A stretch of 64,000 nt of DNA from NCBI GenBank assembly GCA_905181595.1, contig CAJIYI010000001.1, forward strand, positions 897,938 through 961,937, in the 5' to 3' direction. The notes below the pieces were generated by a model. The model was not told the origin of the DNA. It worked only from the letters and a program-made list of their open reading frames with translations, and searched no databases. The stretch's first letter is position 1. Every line of letters begins with the position of its first letter. Source of the DNA: an uncultured SAR86 cluster bacterium (GTDB lineage Bacteria; Pseudomonadota; Gammaproteobacteria; Magnimaribacterales; D2472). A program made the translations under genes and the position numbers. This document shows positions 55,737-64,000 of this stretch, piece by piece.

Positions 55737-57185
55737 ATGAAAAATAGACCCGTCTTAATAGGCATCGGATCCCTGCAGCAAAAAGGATCGTTCCATGAGG
55801 TTGATGAGGCTCTAATTCTCATGGAGCAAGCGACTCTCGGCGCTATTGAAGACACCGAAAATCCATCCATCGTTAATTACATTGATGAAGTGCAAATCCC
55901 CAAGGGTTTTTGGTCTTACAGAGACCCAGGAAAGTGGATAGCAGAAAAGCATGGTTTTTCTCATGCTAAAACCAGCGTCACTAAAATTGGTGTCTTGCAG
56001 CAGAATCTAATTAACTCTGCATGTGACAAAATTATCAATGGTGATATTCGAGCAAGTCTCATAGTTGGCGGTGAAGCCAGGCATAAAATAATTCAAGCTT
56101 TAAAAGAAGGTCTAACCTTTGAGGAGATGAAATTAACTGTTAACCCCGATCAATACGTAAAAGCAAAAGAGGATCTGTATATTCCAGAAGAGATAGAGGC
56201 ATTAGGCATGATGGCTGTTGGGTATTATGCAATCATTGAAAGTGCAATGCGTTTTAAGCACCAACGCAGTTTAGAGGATCATGAAATATTTCTTGGCAAT
56301 TACTACGAACGCTTTTCTCAAATTGCGAAAGACAATCCCCACGCTTGGAACCAAAATACTTTTAGTGCAGATGACATAAGAAATCCAACGGTAAAAAATC
56401 AGAGGATAGCCTATCCCTACAATAAACTTCACAACAGCAGCTGGAACGTAAATCAGGCCTCTGCTTTGATTTTATGCAGTGAGGAGCTTGCCGATCAACT
56501 AAACGTCCCAAAAAATAAGAGGGTTTATCCACTGGTTTCAAGCGAGACAAATCATATGATTGCTGTTATTCAGCGGCCAGATTTGACGAAGCCTGTTGGC
56601 TTACATTTAGCAGCTGAGTATCTTCTTGAAACAGCTCAATCACATGACATCCAACCGTCCTTGTTTGAACTTTACAGTTGCTTTCCGATTGCTGTTCAAC
56701 TGTTTGCAGAAGCATTAAATATTTCTGATAAAACTGATAAAACCGTAACCGGCGGCATGCCATTTGCTGGCGGTCCTTTGAATAATTACATGATCCATGC
56801 AACGGCACAGGTTTTAGAAAAAATTAGAAAAGATCCTGCTGAGATTGGTTTAATTACCGGAGTTTCTGGGTTGATGACAAAACAAGCATTGGCAATTTGG
56901 GGCAAAGATCCTGTGATGGATTTTCGCTCAAAAGACGTCACCAACGAAGCTGCAAAAATAGAAAAACCAGTGCCAATGTCTTCCGAAAAAGATGGTGAAG
57001 GCAAGGTGCTTGGATGCACCACTCTATTTGAAAAGAATGAGGGCATTAAATCAGTTATTTACGTTGAAGATTCAAATCTTCATAGAAAAGTTATAACATC
57101 TATAGATAAAGACGTTATAAATAATTTAGGAGAAGAAGAATGGGTGGGGAAAAAAATATCTTTCAAAAACAATCAGCTGTCTTAA
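55737..57185 (+). CDS. Thiolase-like protein (acetyl-CoA acetyltransferase / SCP-x type)
   Basis: This 482-residue protein resembles the thiolase-like acetyltransferase family: [12 protein letters not shown] (about 107-118), [15 protein letters not shown], the [17 protein letters not shown] core (the HDCF-like active loop) and [20 protein letters not shown]. The N-terminal active Cys region is less clear. It may be a variant that carries out thiolytic or condensation chemistry in catabolism. It follows the dioxygenase by 15 bases and overlaps the amidohydrolase start by 46 bases. Confidence 0.75.
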   Translation: MKNRPVLIGIGSLQQKGSFHEVDEALILMEQATLGAIEDTENPSIVNYIDEVQIPKGFWSYRDPGKWIAEKHGFSHAKTSVTKIGVLQQNLINSACDKIINGDIRASLIVGGEARHKIIQALKEGLTFEEMKLTVNPDQYVKAKEDLYIPEEIEALGMMAVGYYAIIESAMRFKHQRSLEDHEIFLGNYYERFSQIAKDNPHAWNQNTFSADDIRNPTVKNQRIAYPYNKLHNSSWNVNQASALILCSEELADQLNVPKNKRVYPLVSSETNHMIAVIQRPDLTKPVGLHLAAEYLLETAQSHDIQPSLFELYSCFPIAVQLFAEALNISDKTDKTVTGGMPFAGGPLNNYMIHATAQVLEKIRKDPAEIGLITGVSGLMTKQALAIWGKDPVMDFRSKDVTNEAAKIEKPVPMSSEKDGEGKVLGCTTLFEKNEGIKSVIYVEDSNLHRKVITSIDKDVINNLGEEEWVGKKISFKNNQLS

Positions 57186-58576
57186 TAGCCCTGGTTTTTT
57201 CAATGTCAACGCTTGCAGATTCTTCGTTGGATTCTAGCATTAACAAGCACCAAGAAACTTTTGAGCAGGTGGCCATGAAAATATGGGACTGGGCAGAAGT
57301 TGGTTATCAGGAATATAAAAGTTCAGAGTTACTTCAATCAGAATTAGCCGCTCATGGTTTTACTATTACCAAGGGTGTTGCCGATATTCCCACTGCTTTT
57401 ATTGCTGAGTATTCAAACGACGGTCCAGTTATTGGAATTTTGGGTGAATTCGATGCCCTGCCTGGTCTCATGCAAACTGCCTCTCCCTTCAAAGAAATTA
57501 GAGAAGACGTCAGCGCAGGACATGCTTGCGGCCACCATATGTTTGGTGCTGCATCAGCTTGGGCAGCTGTCACTGTTAAGGAGTGGTTGGTTAAAACAAA
57601 AACTAAGGGGACGGTTCGATTTTATGGCACCCCTGCAGAAGAAGGTGGCTCAGGAAAAGTCTACATGGTTCGAGCCGGCCTTTTTGAGGACGTTGATGCT
57701 GTGCTTCACTGGCATCCAAGCAGTTCCAATGGAGCCAACGCTGAGTCTTCCAATTCAAACAAATCAGCAAAATTTAAATTTTCTGGAATTTCTGCTCATG
57801 CTGCTGGATCTCCCGACAAAGGCAGATCGGCCTTAGATGGAGTAGAAGCCATGAACATGATGGTCAATATGATGAGAGAGCATATACCTCAAGAATCTCG
57901 CATTCATTATGTCATTACTAAAGGTGGCTTAGCTCCAAATGTTGTTCCAGATGTTGCAGAAGTCTATTACTACGTAAGGCATCCAAGAAGACAAAAGGTC
58001 CAAGAGATTTTTGACTGGGTAGTGAAAGCATCAGAAGGGGCTGCTATGGGAACTGATACAAGTGTTACTCATGAAGTCATGCACGGTAATTATTCCAAAC
58101 TCCCTAACGATGTATTGCAAAAAATCATGCATAAAAATCTTGTGAAAAGAGGTGGCATTAAATACTCAAAAAAAGAAAATGAATTTGCTGAAGAAATCTA
58201 CAAAACAATGATTTCACCTGGAGGCAAAGTTGGAGATCAAGAAAAAGTATATCCCTACAGAACTTCACATACCTATGGATCAACGGATGTTGGTGATGTG
58301 AGTTGGGTTGTCCCTCAAGCAGGTCTTCGAACAGCTACATGGGTTCCTGGAACAGCAGGTCACTCATGGCAAGGAGTTGCGGCTGGCGGCACAACTATTG
58401 GCATGAAAGGCACCAAGCTTGCTGCACAAGTCATGGCCGATACAGCTCAAGACATTTTCAAAAACCCGTCAATATTAGACGATGCAAAAACTGAATACCA
58501 AAATAGAGTGGGGGAAGATTTTAAATACGTTCCGCTTTTAGGAGATAGAGAGCCACCTCTAGATTATAGAAATTAA
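57140..58576 (+). CDS. Exported M20 amidohydrolase (AbgB-like)
   Basis: A 478-residue peptidase family M20D protein with motifs [12 protein letters not shown] (metal Asp), [22 protein letters not shown] (metal Glu pair) and HWHPSS. The insert dimerisation domain follows (about 205-320), and [10 protein letters not shown] near the end. An N-terminal signal peptide ([15 protein letters not shown]) suggests it acts in the periplasm, unusual for the AbgB branch. The ATG at 57140 is kept despite the 46-base overlap because AGGAG precedes it. It probably cleaves amide-linked amino acids or aminobenzoyl-type substrates. Confidence 0.88.
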   Translation: MGGEKNIFQKQSAVLIALVFSMSTLADSSLDSSINKHQETFEQVAMKIWDWAEVGYQEYKSSELLQSELAAHGFTITKGVADIPTAFIAEYSNDGPVIGILGEFDALPGLMQTASPFKEIREDVSAGHACGHHMFGAASAWAAVTVKEWLVKTKTKGTVRFYGTPAEEGGSGKVYMVRAGLFEDVDAVLHWHPSSSNGANAESSNSNKSAKFKFSGISAHAAGSPDKGRSALDGVEAMNMMVNMMREHIPQESRIHYVITKGGLAPNVVPDVAEVYYYVRHPRRQKVQEIFDWVVKASEGAAMGTDTSVTHEVMHGNYSKLPNDVLQKIMHKNLVKRGGIKYSKKENEFAEEIYKTMISPGGKVGDQEKVYPYRTSHTYGSTDVGDVSWVVPQAGLRTATWVPGTAGHSWQGVAAGGTTIGMKGTKLAAQVMADTAQDIFKNPSILDDAKTEYQNRVGEDFKYVPLLGDREPPLDYRN

Positions 58577-59478
58577 TCTACAACAAATGAGCTTGGATCA
58601 ATTGAAGCGCTTGAAAGAAAATCTATAAATTTTTGCGCGCTAACTGACAGAGGTTTTTCTTTATTGTTGACCATGCAAATCTCATACGGAATGCTTGGTT
58701 CTAATTTATGGACTGAAATTCTGCTCCCATAAACTTGCGCACTAAAGTCATCAATGATTGCATAACCAGCTCCCTGCTCCACCATTGCTTTTGCAACCTG
58801 CATTGTTTCTGTTTCAGCAATCCAGTTAACCTTCACACCTGCATTGTCTAGGTAGTGATCTAGGTTTCTCTTAGAAGATCCGGTTTTCAGATTTTTTACT
58901 TTAATAAAAGGTTGTTTCTTAATATGGGTTAACTTGAAGGTTTTGCTTTCTGGAGCATTGTCCAAAGGGGCAACAAGAACCAACGAGCCTTGCAGTAATT
59001 GAGTTTTTTGAAATAGCTCAGAGTCATCTGGATTAAAGCAGATAATTAAATCAAACGTTAATTCCTTTAACTGCTCTTCTAGCTCTGTGCTTTGCAAATT
59101 AACAACATTGAATTTAGTTCCAGGGGTCTTTGTTAAATACATATTTAGCAATTTGGGGAGCAATCCCAAGCCAAGAGAGGGAGTGCAGCCAATATTAATA
59201 GTTGATGATGGGTCTTTCACAAGATTATCTGCAATATTATTGAACTGTGAAATTTCCTTATTAACTGCAGCAGCATGGTGAAACAGTAAATCTGCTTCTG
59301 GAGTTGGGCTCAATCTTCGCGCATGCCTTACAAAGAGTTTGAGCTTAAGTTTATGCTCGGCATAGGCAAGGGTTTTACTTATTAAAGGCTGAGAAACATT
59401 CAACACTTTCGCCGCTCTGGTTAAAGACCCCTCATTGTAAACGTGATAAAAAACTTCTATGTGCCTTGAACTAATCAT
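58573..59478 (-). CDS. LysR-family transcriptional regulator
   Basis: A 301-residue LTTR with the N-terminal winged helix-turn-helix (HIEVFYHVYNEGSLTRAAK, LNVSQPLISKTLAYAEHKL; about 4-45) and a periplasmic-binding-type effector domain (about 90-295). It lies between the M20 gene (4-base convergent overlap) and the divergent TonB receptor gene, with a T-N11-A site between it and the receptor. It probably controls the receptor and perhaps itself. Confidence 0.93.
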   Translation of the reverse strand: MISSRHIEVFYHVYNEGSLTRAAKVLNVSQPLISKTLAYAEHKLKLKLFVRHARRLSPTPEADLLFHHAAAVNKEISQFNNIADNLVKDPSSTINIGCTPSLGLGLLPKLLNMYLTKTPGTKFNVVNLQSTELEEQLKELTFDLIICFNPDDSELFQKTQLLQGSLVLVAPLDNAPESKTFKLTHIKKQPFIKVKNLKTGSSKRNLDHYLDNAGVKVNWIAETETMQVAKAMVEQGAGYAIIDDFSAQVYGSRISVHKLEPSIPYEICMVNNKEKPLSVSAQKFIDFLSSASIDPSSFVVD

Positions 59479-59516
59479 ATTAAATTGTTTAATTTCTATT
59501 ATTGAGTTATTTAATC

Positions 59517-59531
59517 ATAACTAATTGTTAT
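59517..59531. promoter_or_regulatory. LysR-type T-N11-A operator candidate
   Basis: ATAAC-TAATT-GTTAT is a perfect 5-bp inverted repeat containing the T-N11-A arrangement typical of LysR regulators. It is 38 bases upstream of the lysR start and 106 bases before the TonB receptor start, in the intergenic region both share. Confidence 0.5.
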
Positions 59532-59584
59532 TTATAAATGCAAAATTAATGGTACTAATGTTGTAACAATTACTTTAATTTCTC

Positions 59585-59617
59585 TAACTCTAGCTGTTAA
59601 TATGAATGCTAGAGTTA
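59585..59617 (+). repeat. Perfect 10-bp inverted repeat before the TonB receptor start
   Basis: TAACTCTAGC (59585-59594) and GCTAGAGTTA (59608-59617) are perfect inverse complements with a 13-base loop, 20 bases upstream of the receptor ATG and just before the AGGGG ribosome binding site. It could be a leader hairpin affecting translation or an operator. Confidence 0.5.
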
Positions 59618-59637
59618 AATCTTTCTTAGGGGAAAAA

Positions 59638-62610
59638 ATGAAATCTACTTATATTAAATATGCCTTCGGCTTATTGTTATTGCCATTGTCCATAACTGTC
59701 TTCGCTCAAGAAGATGCCTCAAAAATGAGTGACGTTGAAGAGGTTGTGGTTGTTGGATCACAAATCAAAGGAGCAAAAATTACAGGAGCTCTTCCGGTAT
59801 CTATTATCTCAAGTAAAGACATAGAAGCTATTGGTGTTGATTCTGGTGATGATTTACTTGAAAACATAGCAGAGCAAGGCTTGAACTACTTTAATGAGGC
59901 GGAAGATGCTTCTGGTGGGGTTAATGCATCTCGAGGAGATGTTGGAGCTTACAACCTAAGAAGTTTGGGAGTTGGTAATACTCTTACCCTTCTCAACGGC
60001 AGAAGACTGGTCAATTCACCAGGCTATCAAACTGAGCTTATTGGTGGAGACTATGTTCCAACAACAAGCGTAAACTCGAATCTCATTCCAGTAACTGGAA
60101 TTGATAGATTGGAAATCTTGCGTGACGGTGCTTCAGCTATTTATGGTGCAGATGCTGTGGCAGGTGTTATTAATAATGTTTTACAAAAGGATTTTGAAGG
60201 TCTTACTGTTAGCGCAAAAGTCAGTGCATATGATCATTTTGGCACAGAAGACAATAGCGCAACTATTAAATGGGGCTCATTTTTCAATGATGGAGCAACA
60301 AATATAAGTGTTTTCTTTAATCACTACAATCGTGGAAATATTCAAGCAAAAGAGGATCCAAGGTGGGGTGCTGGAGATCATAGGCCTTTTGTAGATTCTA
60401 ATTCACCATGGAAAACAAGCACATCATTTAGAAATTTAAGCTCTAATTCAATTTATCCACAAATGGATATGGTTAGTTCAAGTGAACACAGGGGTGAAAG
60501 CTACGATCATGTATGGACTGACTCAAACGGAGAGTTTGAAGTGTTTCCGCTAGGTGATGCTAAGTGTACTAATAGAGGTAACCCACTATTTGATACGGGT
60601 TATGGAACTTGTATTGCTCCAGATGGCAATGGCGCCTTAAGAAGTAACTTCTGGGGCTCTACTGATGTCAGAGGTGAGGTGCTAAGGAATAATGTTGTGA
60701 TGTTTATTAACCATGATATGGGCAATGGCATTGAATCTTTTACAGAGTTGGGCGTTTATAGCTCTGACAGTGACAGAATTGCTCATGCATCTTATGCATT
60801 TACATCATCAAAACATAGAGTTGGCAAAGACAACTACTACCTAAATCAACTCAAGGTTGATGTGGATGGTGTTCCTACTGCTATTTTTGCTGGCAAGCAG
60901 TTATACATAGATAACTATAGATATGAAGAAAGAAACAGGCTAGTCAATGTGCAGAAAGAAACTTATAGATTCTTGCAAGGCTTTAGAGGTTCTTCCGGAG
61001 CCTGGGACTGGGAAACAGCCTTTGTTGACTCTATTGCAAAATCTAGAGATGTGACTAGAAATAGAATGTCTAACAATCTATTGAAGGCAGCTTTAAATGA
61101 TCCAACCCCTGCTGCTTACAACCCATTTAGTGCAGGAGTTAATTCAAACATTGAGCGAACTTTAATTGATGTTTATAGAAAAGGTACGAGTGAGCTAACA
61201 ATGTTTGATTTTAAAATGTCTAACAACGAAATTATGTCATTGCCTGCTGGTGATGTTGGGATCTTACTAGGATTTGAGTATCGCGAAGAATCAATTGATG
61301 ATGATAGGGATCCTAGATTGGATGGAACTATTACCTATACTGATTACGAAGGTGATACGTTCCCATTGGTTGCAGACGTTTTAAACTCCTCGCCTACGTC
61401 AGATGTTTCAGGCTCAAGAGATGTCTCCTCTATTTTTGCTGAATTGCAAATACCTTTGGCTGATTCCATTGATATGCAAATTGCAATAAGAAATGAAGAT
61501 TTCTCTGATTTTGGTGATGCTACTGTTGGAAAGATTGCAGTGGGTTGGCAAGCAGCATCTTGGATGAGCCTTAGAGGTTCTGTCTCAACAGCTTTTAGAG
61601 CTCCAAATGTTATTCAGATGAATGAAGAGACTGTTGTGAGATCTGGAACAAGATATGACAGAGCTGCATTCCGAGTGAATGAAGTTCAGAGTGTTGATAA
61701 TGTTATTGATTCAGATTCTAGGTACACCATTCAAAGAATGGCAACAGGTGCATCAGGTCTTGAAGCTGAAGAGTCAGACAATACTTCATTCGGTGTTGTG
61801 CTGACCCCAATGGATAACTTAATCGTAACCATTGATACATGGACAATTGAAAAAGATAAAACAATTGGCTTATTTGGACGTGAAAACCAAACTACAAACG
61901 ACATGCTATTAAGGTTTGCTAATGGTACTGCTAATTGTGAGACCTTTGCTGGTGATCCTTTGGTTGTCCGTGAAGCAGCAGATGATGGTGAAGCAGCTGG
62001 TTTTGCAGCTGCAGGCGTATGCCCTTTTGGTCCTATTAAGTTCGTTAAAAATGATTACACCAACATGGCTTTAAGGACGGTTGAAGGAACAGATGTTGGT
62101 ATCTACTATGACTTTGAAACTGCCTATGGTGATTTTGATGTGAGATACATTGGTACATTCCTTGATACATTTGAACAAAAAGCAAGTGGTGAATTTGCAG
62201 CACTTCAAGCCGCTAAAGATAATGGAACAATCCCAGCATCCATTCCCCTAAAAGGCTTTGGTGATCTGCTTGGAAAAGATGGTGTTTACGATAATAAGCA
62301 CACCTTAAGAATGTCATGGGACAAAGGTCCATACGGAGCTAGTTTGGTTGGACTTAAGAAGGGTTCATTTGTGCAGACTTCATTGGGTCTAAAAGACGGT
62401 GTTCCATATACTGTCCCTGCTATGACGACTATGGATTTAACATTATCTTATGACTTTACATTAAGTGGTCAAAAGGCAAGAGTTAGGTTTGCTGTGAAGA
62501 ATCTTGAAGATGAAAGAGCTCCTACTGCAGATAGATACTACGGTTACTATGCAGATGCTCATCAAGATTATGGAAGAAACTATTATCTTAGTTTAAGGGT
62601 TTCATTCTAA
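59638..62610 (+). CDS. TonB-dependent outer-membrane receptor (990 aa)
   Basis: The start was set at 59638 (MKSTYIKYAFG), which has AGGGG eight bases upstream and gives a standard signal peptide; the ATG at 59602 adds 12 residues and is inferior. TonB box VEEVVVVGSQI, plug domain (SLGVGNTLTLLNGRRLVN, IEILRDGASAIYGADAVAG-like: LEILRDGASAIYGADAVAG) and a large barrel ending YLSLRVSF support it. The barrel belongs to the large Alteromonadales-type TonB receptors with long loops. The regulator is likely the divergent LysR. A strong terminator follows. Confidence 0.95.
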   Translation: MKSTYIKYAFGLLLLPLSITVFAQEDASKMSDVEEVVVVGSQIKGAKITGALPVSIISSKDIEAIGVDSGDDLLENIAEQGLNYFNEAEDASGGVNASRGDVGAYNLRSLGVGNTLTLLNGRRLVNSPGYQTELIGGDYVPTTSVNSNLIPVTGIDRLEILRDGASAIYGADAVAGVINNVLQKDFEGLTVSAKVSAYDHFGTEDNSATIKWGSFFNDGATNISVFFNHYNRGNIQAKEDPRWGAGDHRPFVDSNSPWKTSTSFRNLSSNSIYPQMDMVSSSEHRGESYDHVWTDSNGEFEVFPLGDAKCTNRGNPLFDTGYGTCIAPDGNGALRSNFWGSTDVRGEVLRNNVVMFINHDMGNGIESFTELGVYSSDSDRIAHASYAFTSSKHRVGKDNYYLNQLKVDVDGVPTAIFAGKQLYIDNYRYEERNRLVNVQKETYRFLQGFRGSSGAWDWETAFVDSIAKSRDVTRNRMSNNLLKAALNDPTPAAYNPFSAGVNSNIERTLIDVYRKGTSELTMFDFKMSNNEIMSLPAGDVGILLGFEYREESIDDDRDPRLDGTITYTDYEGDTFPLVADVLNSSPTSDVSGSRDVSSIFAELQIPLADSIDMQIAIRNEDFSDFGDATVGKIAVGWQAASWMSLRGSVSTAFRAPNVIQMNEETVVRSGTRYDRAAFRVNEVQSVDNVIDSDSRYTIQRMATGASGLEAEESDNTSFGVVLTPMDNLIVTIDTWTIEKDKTIGLFGRENQTTNDMLLRFANGTANCETFAGDPLVVREAADDGEAAGFAAAGVCPFGPIKFVKNDYTNMALRTVEGTDVGIYYDFETAYGDFDVRYIGTFLDTFEQKASGEFAALQAAKDNGTIPASIPLKGFGDLLGKDGVYDNKHTLRMSWDKGPYGASLVGLKKGSFVQTSLGLKDGVPYTVPAMTTMDLTLSYDFTLSGQKARVRFAVKNLEDERAPTADRYYGYYADAHQDYGRNYYLSLRVSF

Positions 62611-62627
62611 GAATTAAGTTAAAATTT

Positions 62628-62653
62628 AAGGGAGCTTAGGCTCCCTTTTTTTT
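62628..62653 (+). terminator. Strong intrinsic terminator after the TonB receptor gene
   Basis: The stem AAGGGAGC (62628-62635), loop TTAG and GCTCCC (62640-62645) is followed by T8 (62646-62653). The T-run continues directly into the ATG of the next gene at 62654. Confidence 0.9.
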
Positions 62654-63526
62654 ATGATCAAATTTAAATTACATTTTCTTCTTTTTATCGGACTAATCGG
62701 GATGATCCCATTTGTCACTGCTGACGAACAATACAAATTTACAAACTGGGATGGTGTTGATTTACCTGTATTTGTAGCAAAGCCAGGCAAGGTCAATAAA
62801 GCTACTCGTCTTGTTGTAGTTATGCATGGTCGCAAACGAAATGCAGAGGAGTATCGAGATCAATGGATAGAGGCAGCTAAAGATCTAAATCTTTTAGTTG
62901 TTGTGCCTGAATTTAGTGAAAAGAATTTTCCAGAAGTCTGGGGTTTTAATTATGGGAATGTAATGACTCCTGAATCAGAGCCCATTGAAAAAAAATTACA
63001 TGCATTTAGTTCAATCAGCCCCTTAGCTAATGAAGCTATAGAAAAATTTAAACTTAAATCAAATAATTGGGGCATTTACGGCCATGGAGCAGGTGCTCAT
63101 TTTGTCCATCGATATGTTCTTCATCAGCCAGAAGCAAATCATACTCTCGCAATTGCAGCAAACCTTGGCTGGTATTTATCTATGACAGACCAACAATGGC
63201 CTTTTGGATTAACGAATTCTGGAATTGAAGCTACCCAACTCAAACAAGCATTTGGTAAGTATTTTCTTTTGATGCTAGGCAAGGCAGATATCTCAACCAA
63301 ACCAAATTCTCCCTACGTCAAAGAACACTGGGATACCATCAATCTTCAAGGAGAGCACAGATTGGCAAGAGGCAGAAATTTCTTTAAATCATCAGTTGAA
63401 AAATCAAAAGAAGTGGATCAATTTTTTAAATGGGGCATGGTTGAAGTGCCTACAACCAAAGGACATGGCAATACCAAGCAAATGGTTCCATATGCTGCTG
63501 AAATGTTCTTCGCGAGACTCAGGTAA
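62654..63526 (+). CDS. Secreted alpha/beta-hydrolase-like protein with Gly at the nucleophile position
   Basis: The 290-residue protein has a signal peptide (HFLLFIGLIGMIPFVTAD), LVVVMHGRKRNAEEYRDQW (oxyanion region) and a typical order of strands of esterase/PHB-depolymerase-like enzymes. At the nucleophile elbow it reads GIYGHGAGAHFVH: Gly143-His-Gly145-Ala-Gly147 rather than G-H-S-x-G, so the catalytic Ser is replaced by Gly (codon GGA, not one change from TCA). The start directly follows a terminator, leaving no leader. It may bind rather than cleave, or use another residue. Confidence 0.7.
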   Translation: MIKFKLHFLLFIGLIGMIPFVTADEQYKFTNWDGVDLPVFVAKPGKVNKATRLVVVMHGRKRNAEEYRDQWIEAAKDLNLLVVVPEFSEKNFPEVWGFNYGNVMTPESEPIEKKLHAFSSISPLANEAIEKFKLKSNNWGIYGHGAGAHFVHRYVLHQPEANHTLAIAANLGWYLSMTDQQWPFGLTNSGIEATQLKQAFGKYFLLMLGKADISTKPNSPYVKEHWDTINLQGEHRLARGRNFFKSSVEKSKEVDQFFKWGMVEVPTTKGHGNTKQMVPYAAEMFFARLR

Positions 63527-64000
63527 TGCAAGCTTCTAAAAAAAGAGGTTTTTGGGTCGGTTTGGGAATTTTCTTTTTGGTGCTTTTGAGTCCAAATCCT
63601 GAATCTCTTTCACCCATTGGCTGGGCTGTTGCTGCGGTTACTTTATTGATGGCTATATGGTGGGCCACAGAAGCAGTGCCTGTTGCTGTAACAGCACTCT
63701 TACCTTTAGCCCTTTTTCCATTGCTACAGGTCACAGACTTTAAGGCGGCTGCCCTGCCCTATGCCAATCCAAATATTTACTTATTTATGGGTGGATTTAT
63801 ATTGGCACTGGGAATTGAGTCTTCAGGGCTACACAAACGCCTTGCATTAAAGATGTTAATTTTAGTTGGTAACAGTGGGGCTAAGCTCGTGGGTGGTTTT
63901 ATGCTGGTCTCAGCTGTAATTAGCATGTGGGTGATGAATACTTCAACAACTTTAATGCTACTACCAATAGGTTTAGCAGTGTGTGCGAGTGTGGCTGAAA
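63526..64000 (+). CDS. SLC13/DASS-family sodium-coupled anion transporter, N-terminal part
   Basis: An open frame of 158 residues runs off the window. It has four hydrophobic spans, MAIWWATEAVPVAVTALLPL, FMGGFILALGIE and the MWVMNTSTTLMLLPI (SNTxT-like) sodium and carboxylate motif of dicarboxylate or sulfate transporters. The ATG overlaps the preceding stop (TAATG). The substrate is not determined. Confidence 0.88.
   Translation, partial: MQASKKRGFWVGLGIFFLVLLSPNPESLSPIGWAVAAVTLLMAIWWATEAVPVAVTALLPLALFPLLQVTDFKAAALPYANPNIYLFMGGFILALGIESSGLHKRLALKMLILVGNSGAKLVGGFMLVSAVISMWVMNTSTTLMLLPIGLAVCASVAE

Noticed and set aside
1-64000. CRISPR arrays, ribosomal RNA genes or replication origins
   Set aside because: No regularly spaced repeats, rRNA sequence or DnaA-box cluster was seen on either strand.

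Overview
The window reads as a low-GC marine gammaproteobacterium, with a SAR86-like lifestyle as a plausible but unproven guess. It has a complete-looking type II secretion operon, two TonB-dependent receptors, LPS-type glycosyltransferases, and many oxidoreductase/acyl-CoA genes of a heterotroph that breaks down cyclic or lipid-like compounds. Coding density is very high and genes often overlap by 1-20 bases, as in streamlined ocean bacteria. AGA is the usual arginine codon outside one small island.

Layout. 1-4341: phosphate block, with the start of a porin (incomplete), a Pit transporter, a 41-aa membrane ORF, and a tetR-ppk2-ppx operon. 4354-16251: phoB, phoR and gspC-D-E-F-G-H-I-J-K-L-M, all on the minus strand; the PhoBR system lies directly upstream of the secretion genes. 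The prepilin peptidase is separate at 27263. 16310-27157: acyl-CoA ligase, a lipoprotein-type subtilisin autotransporter, and an SDR / KstD-like flavoprotein / acyl-CoA ligase / SDR / gamma-glutamyltransferase operon. 28521-36251: LPS-type glycosyltransferases, a MacAB-like exporter and a glutaryl-CoA-dehydrogenase-type gene. 36309-46335: TonB receptor, then P450, SDR and acetoacetate-decarboxylase-like genes divergent from a Rieske-oxygenase-like gene, with thymidine kinase and an Old Yellow Enzyme. 46327-51408: alanine dehydrogenase, a Fur-box-preceded small membrane gene, an alternative oxidase and several small genes. 51432-54813: a 3.35-kb island in tRNA-Ala(GGC), bounded by perfect 45-bp direct repeats, carrying three LPS-core genes and no visible integrase. 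54876-64000: TauD-like dioxygenase, thiolase-like protein, exported M20 amidohydrolase, LysR, a large TonB receptor, a hydrolase-like protein lacking its serine, and the start of an SLC13 transporter.

The sequence carries about eleven frame breaks in eight otherwise good genes (gspE, the S8 protease, an SDR, GGT, ELM1-like, an ABC ATPase, the Old Yellow Enzyme and the LOG protein). Most are single-base and probably reflect consensus errors; one is an exact 7-bp tandem duplication. The genes are annotated across the breaks.

The most notable items are the integrase-less tRNA-Ala island with Kdo-kinase and glycosyltransferase cargo, a Rieske-type oxygenase that has lost two of four cluster ligands but keeps its mononuclear-iron motif, and a bacterial alternative oxidase behind a well-formed promoter and downstream of a Fur-box promoter.
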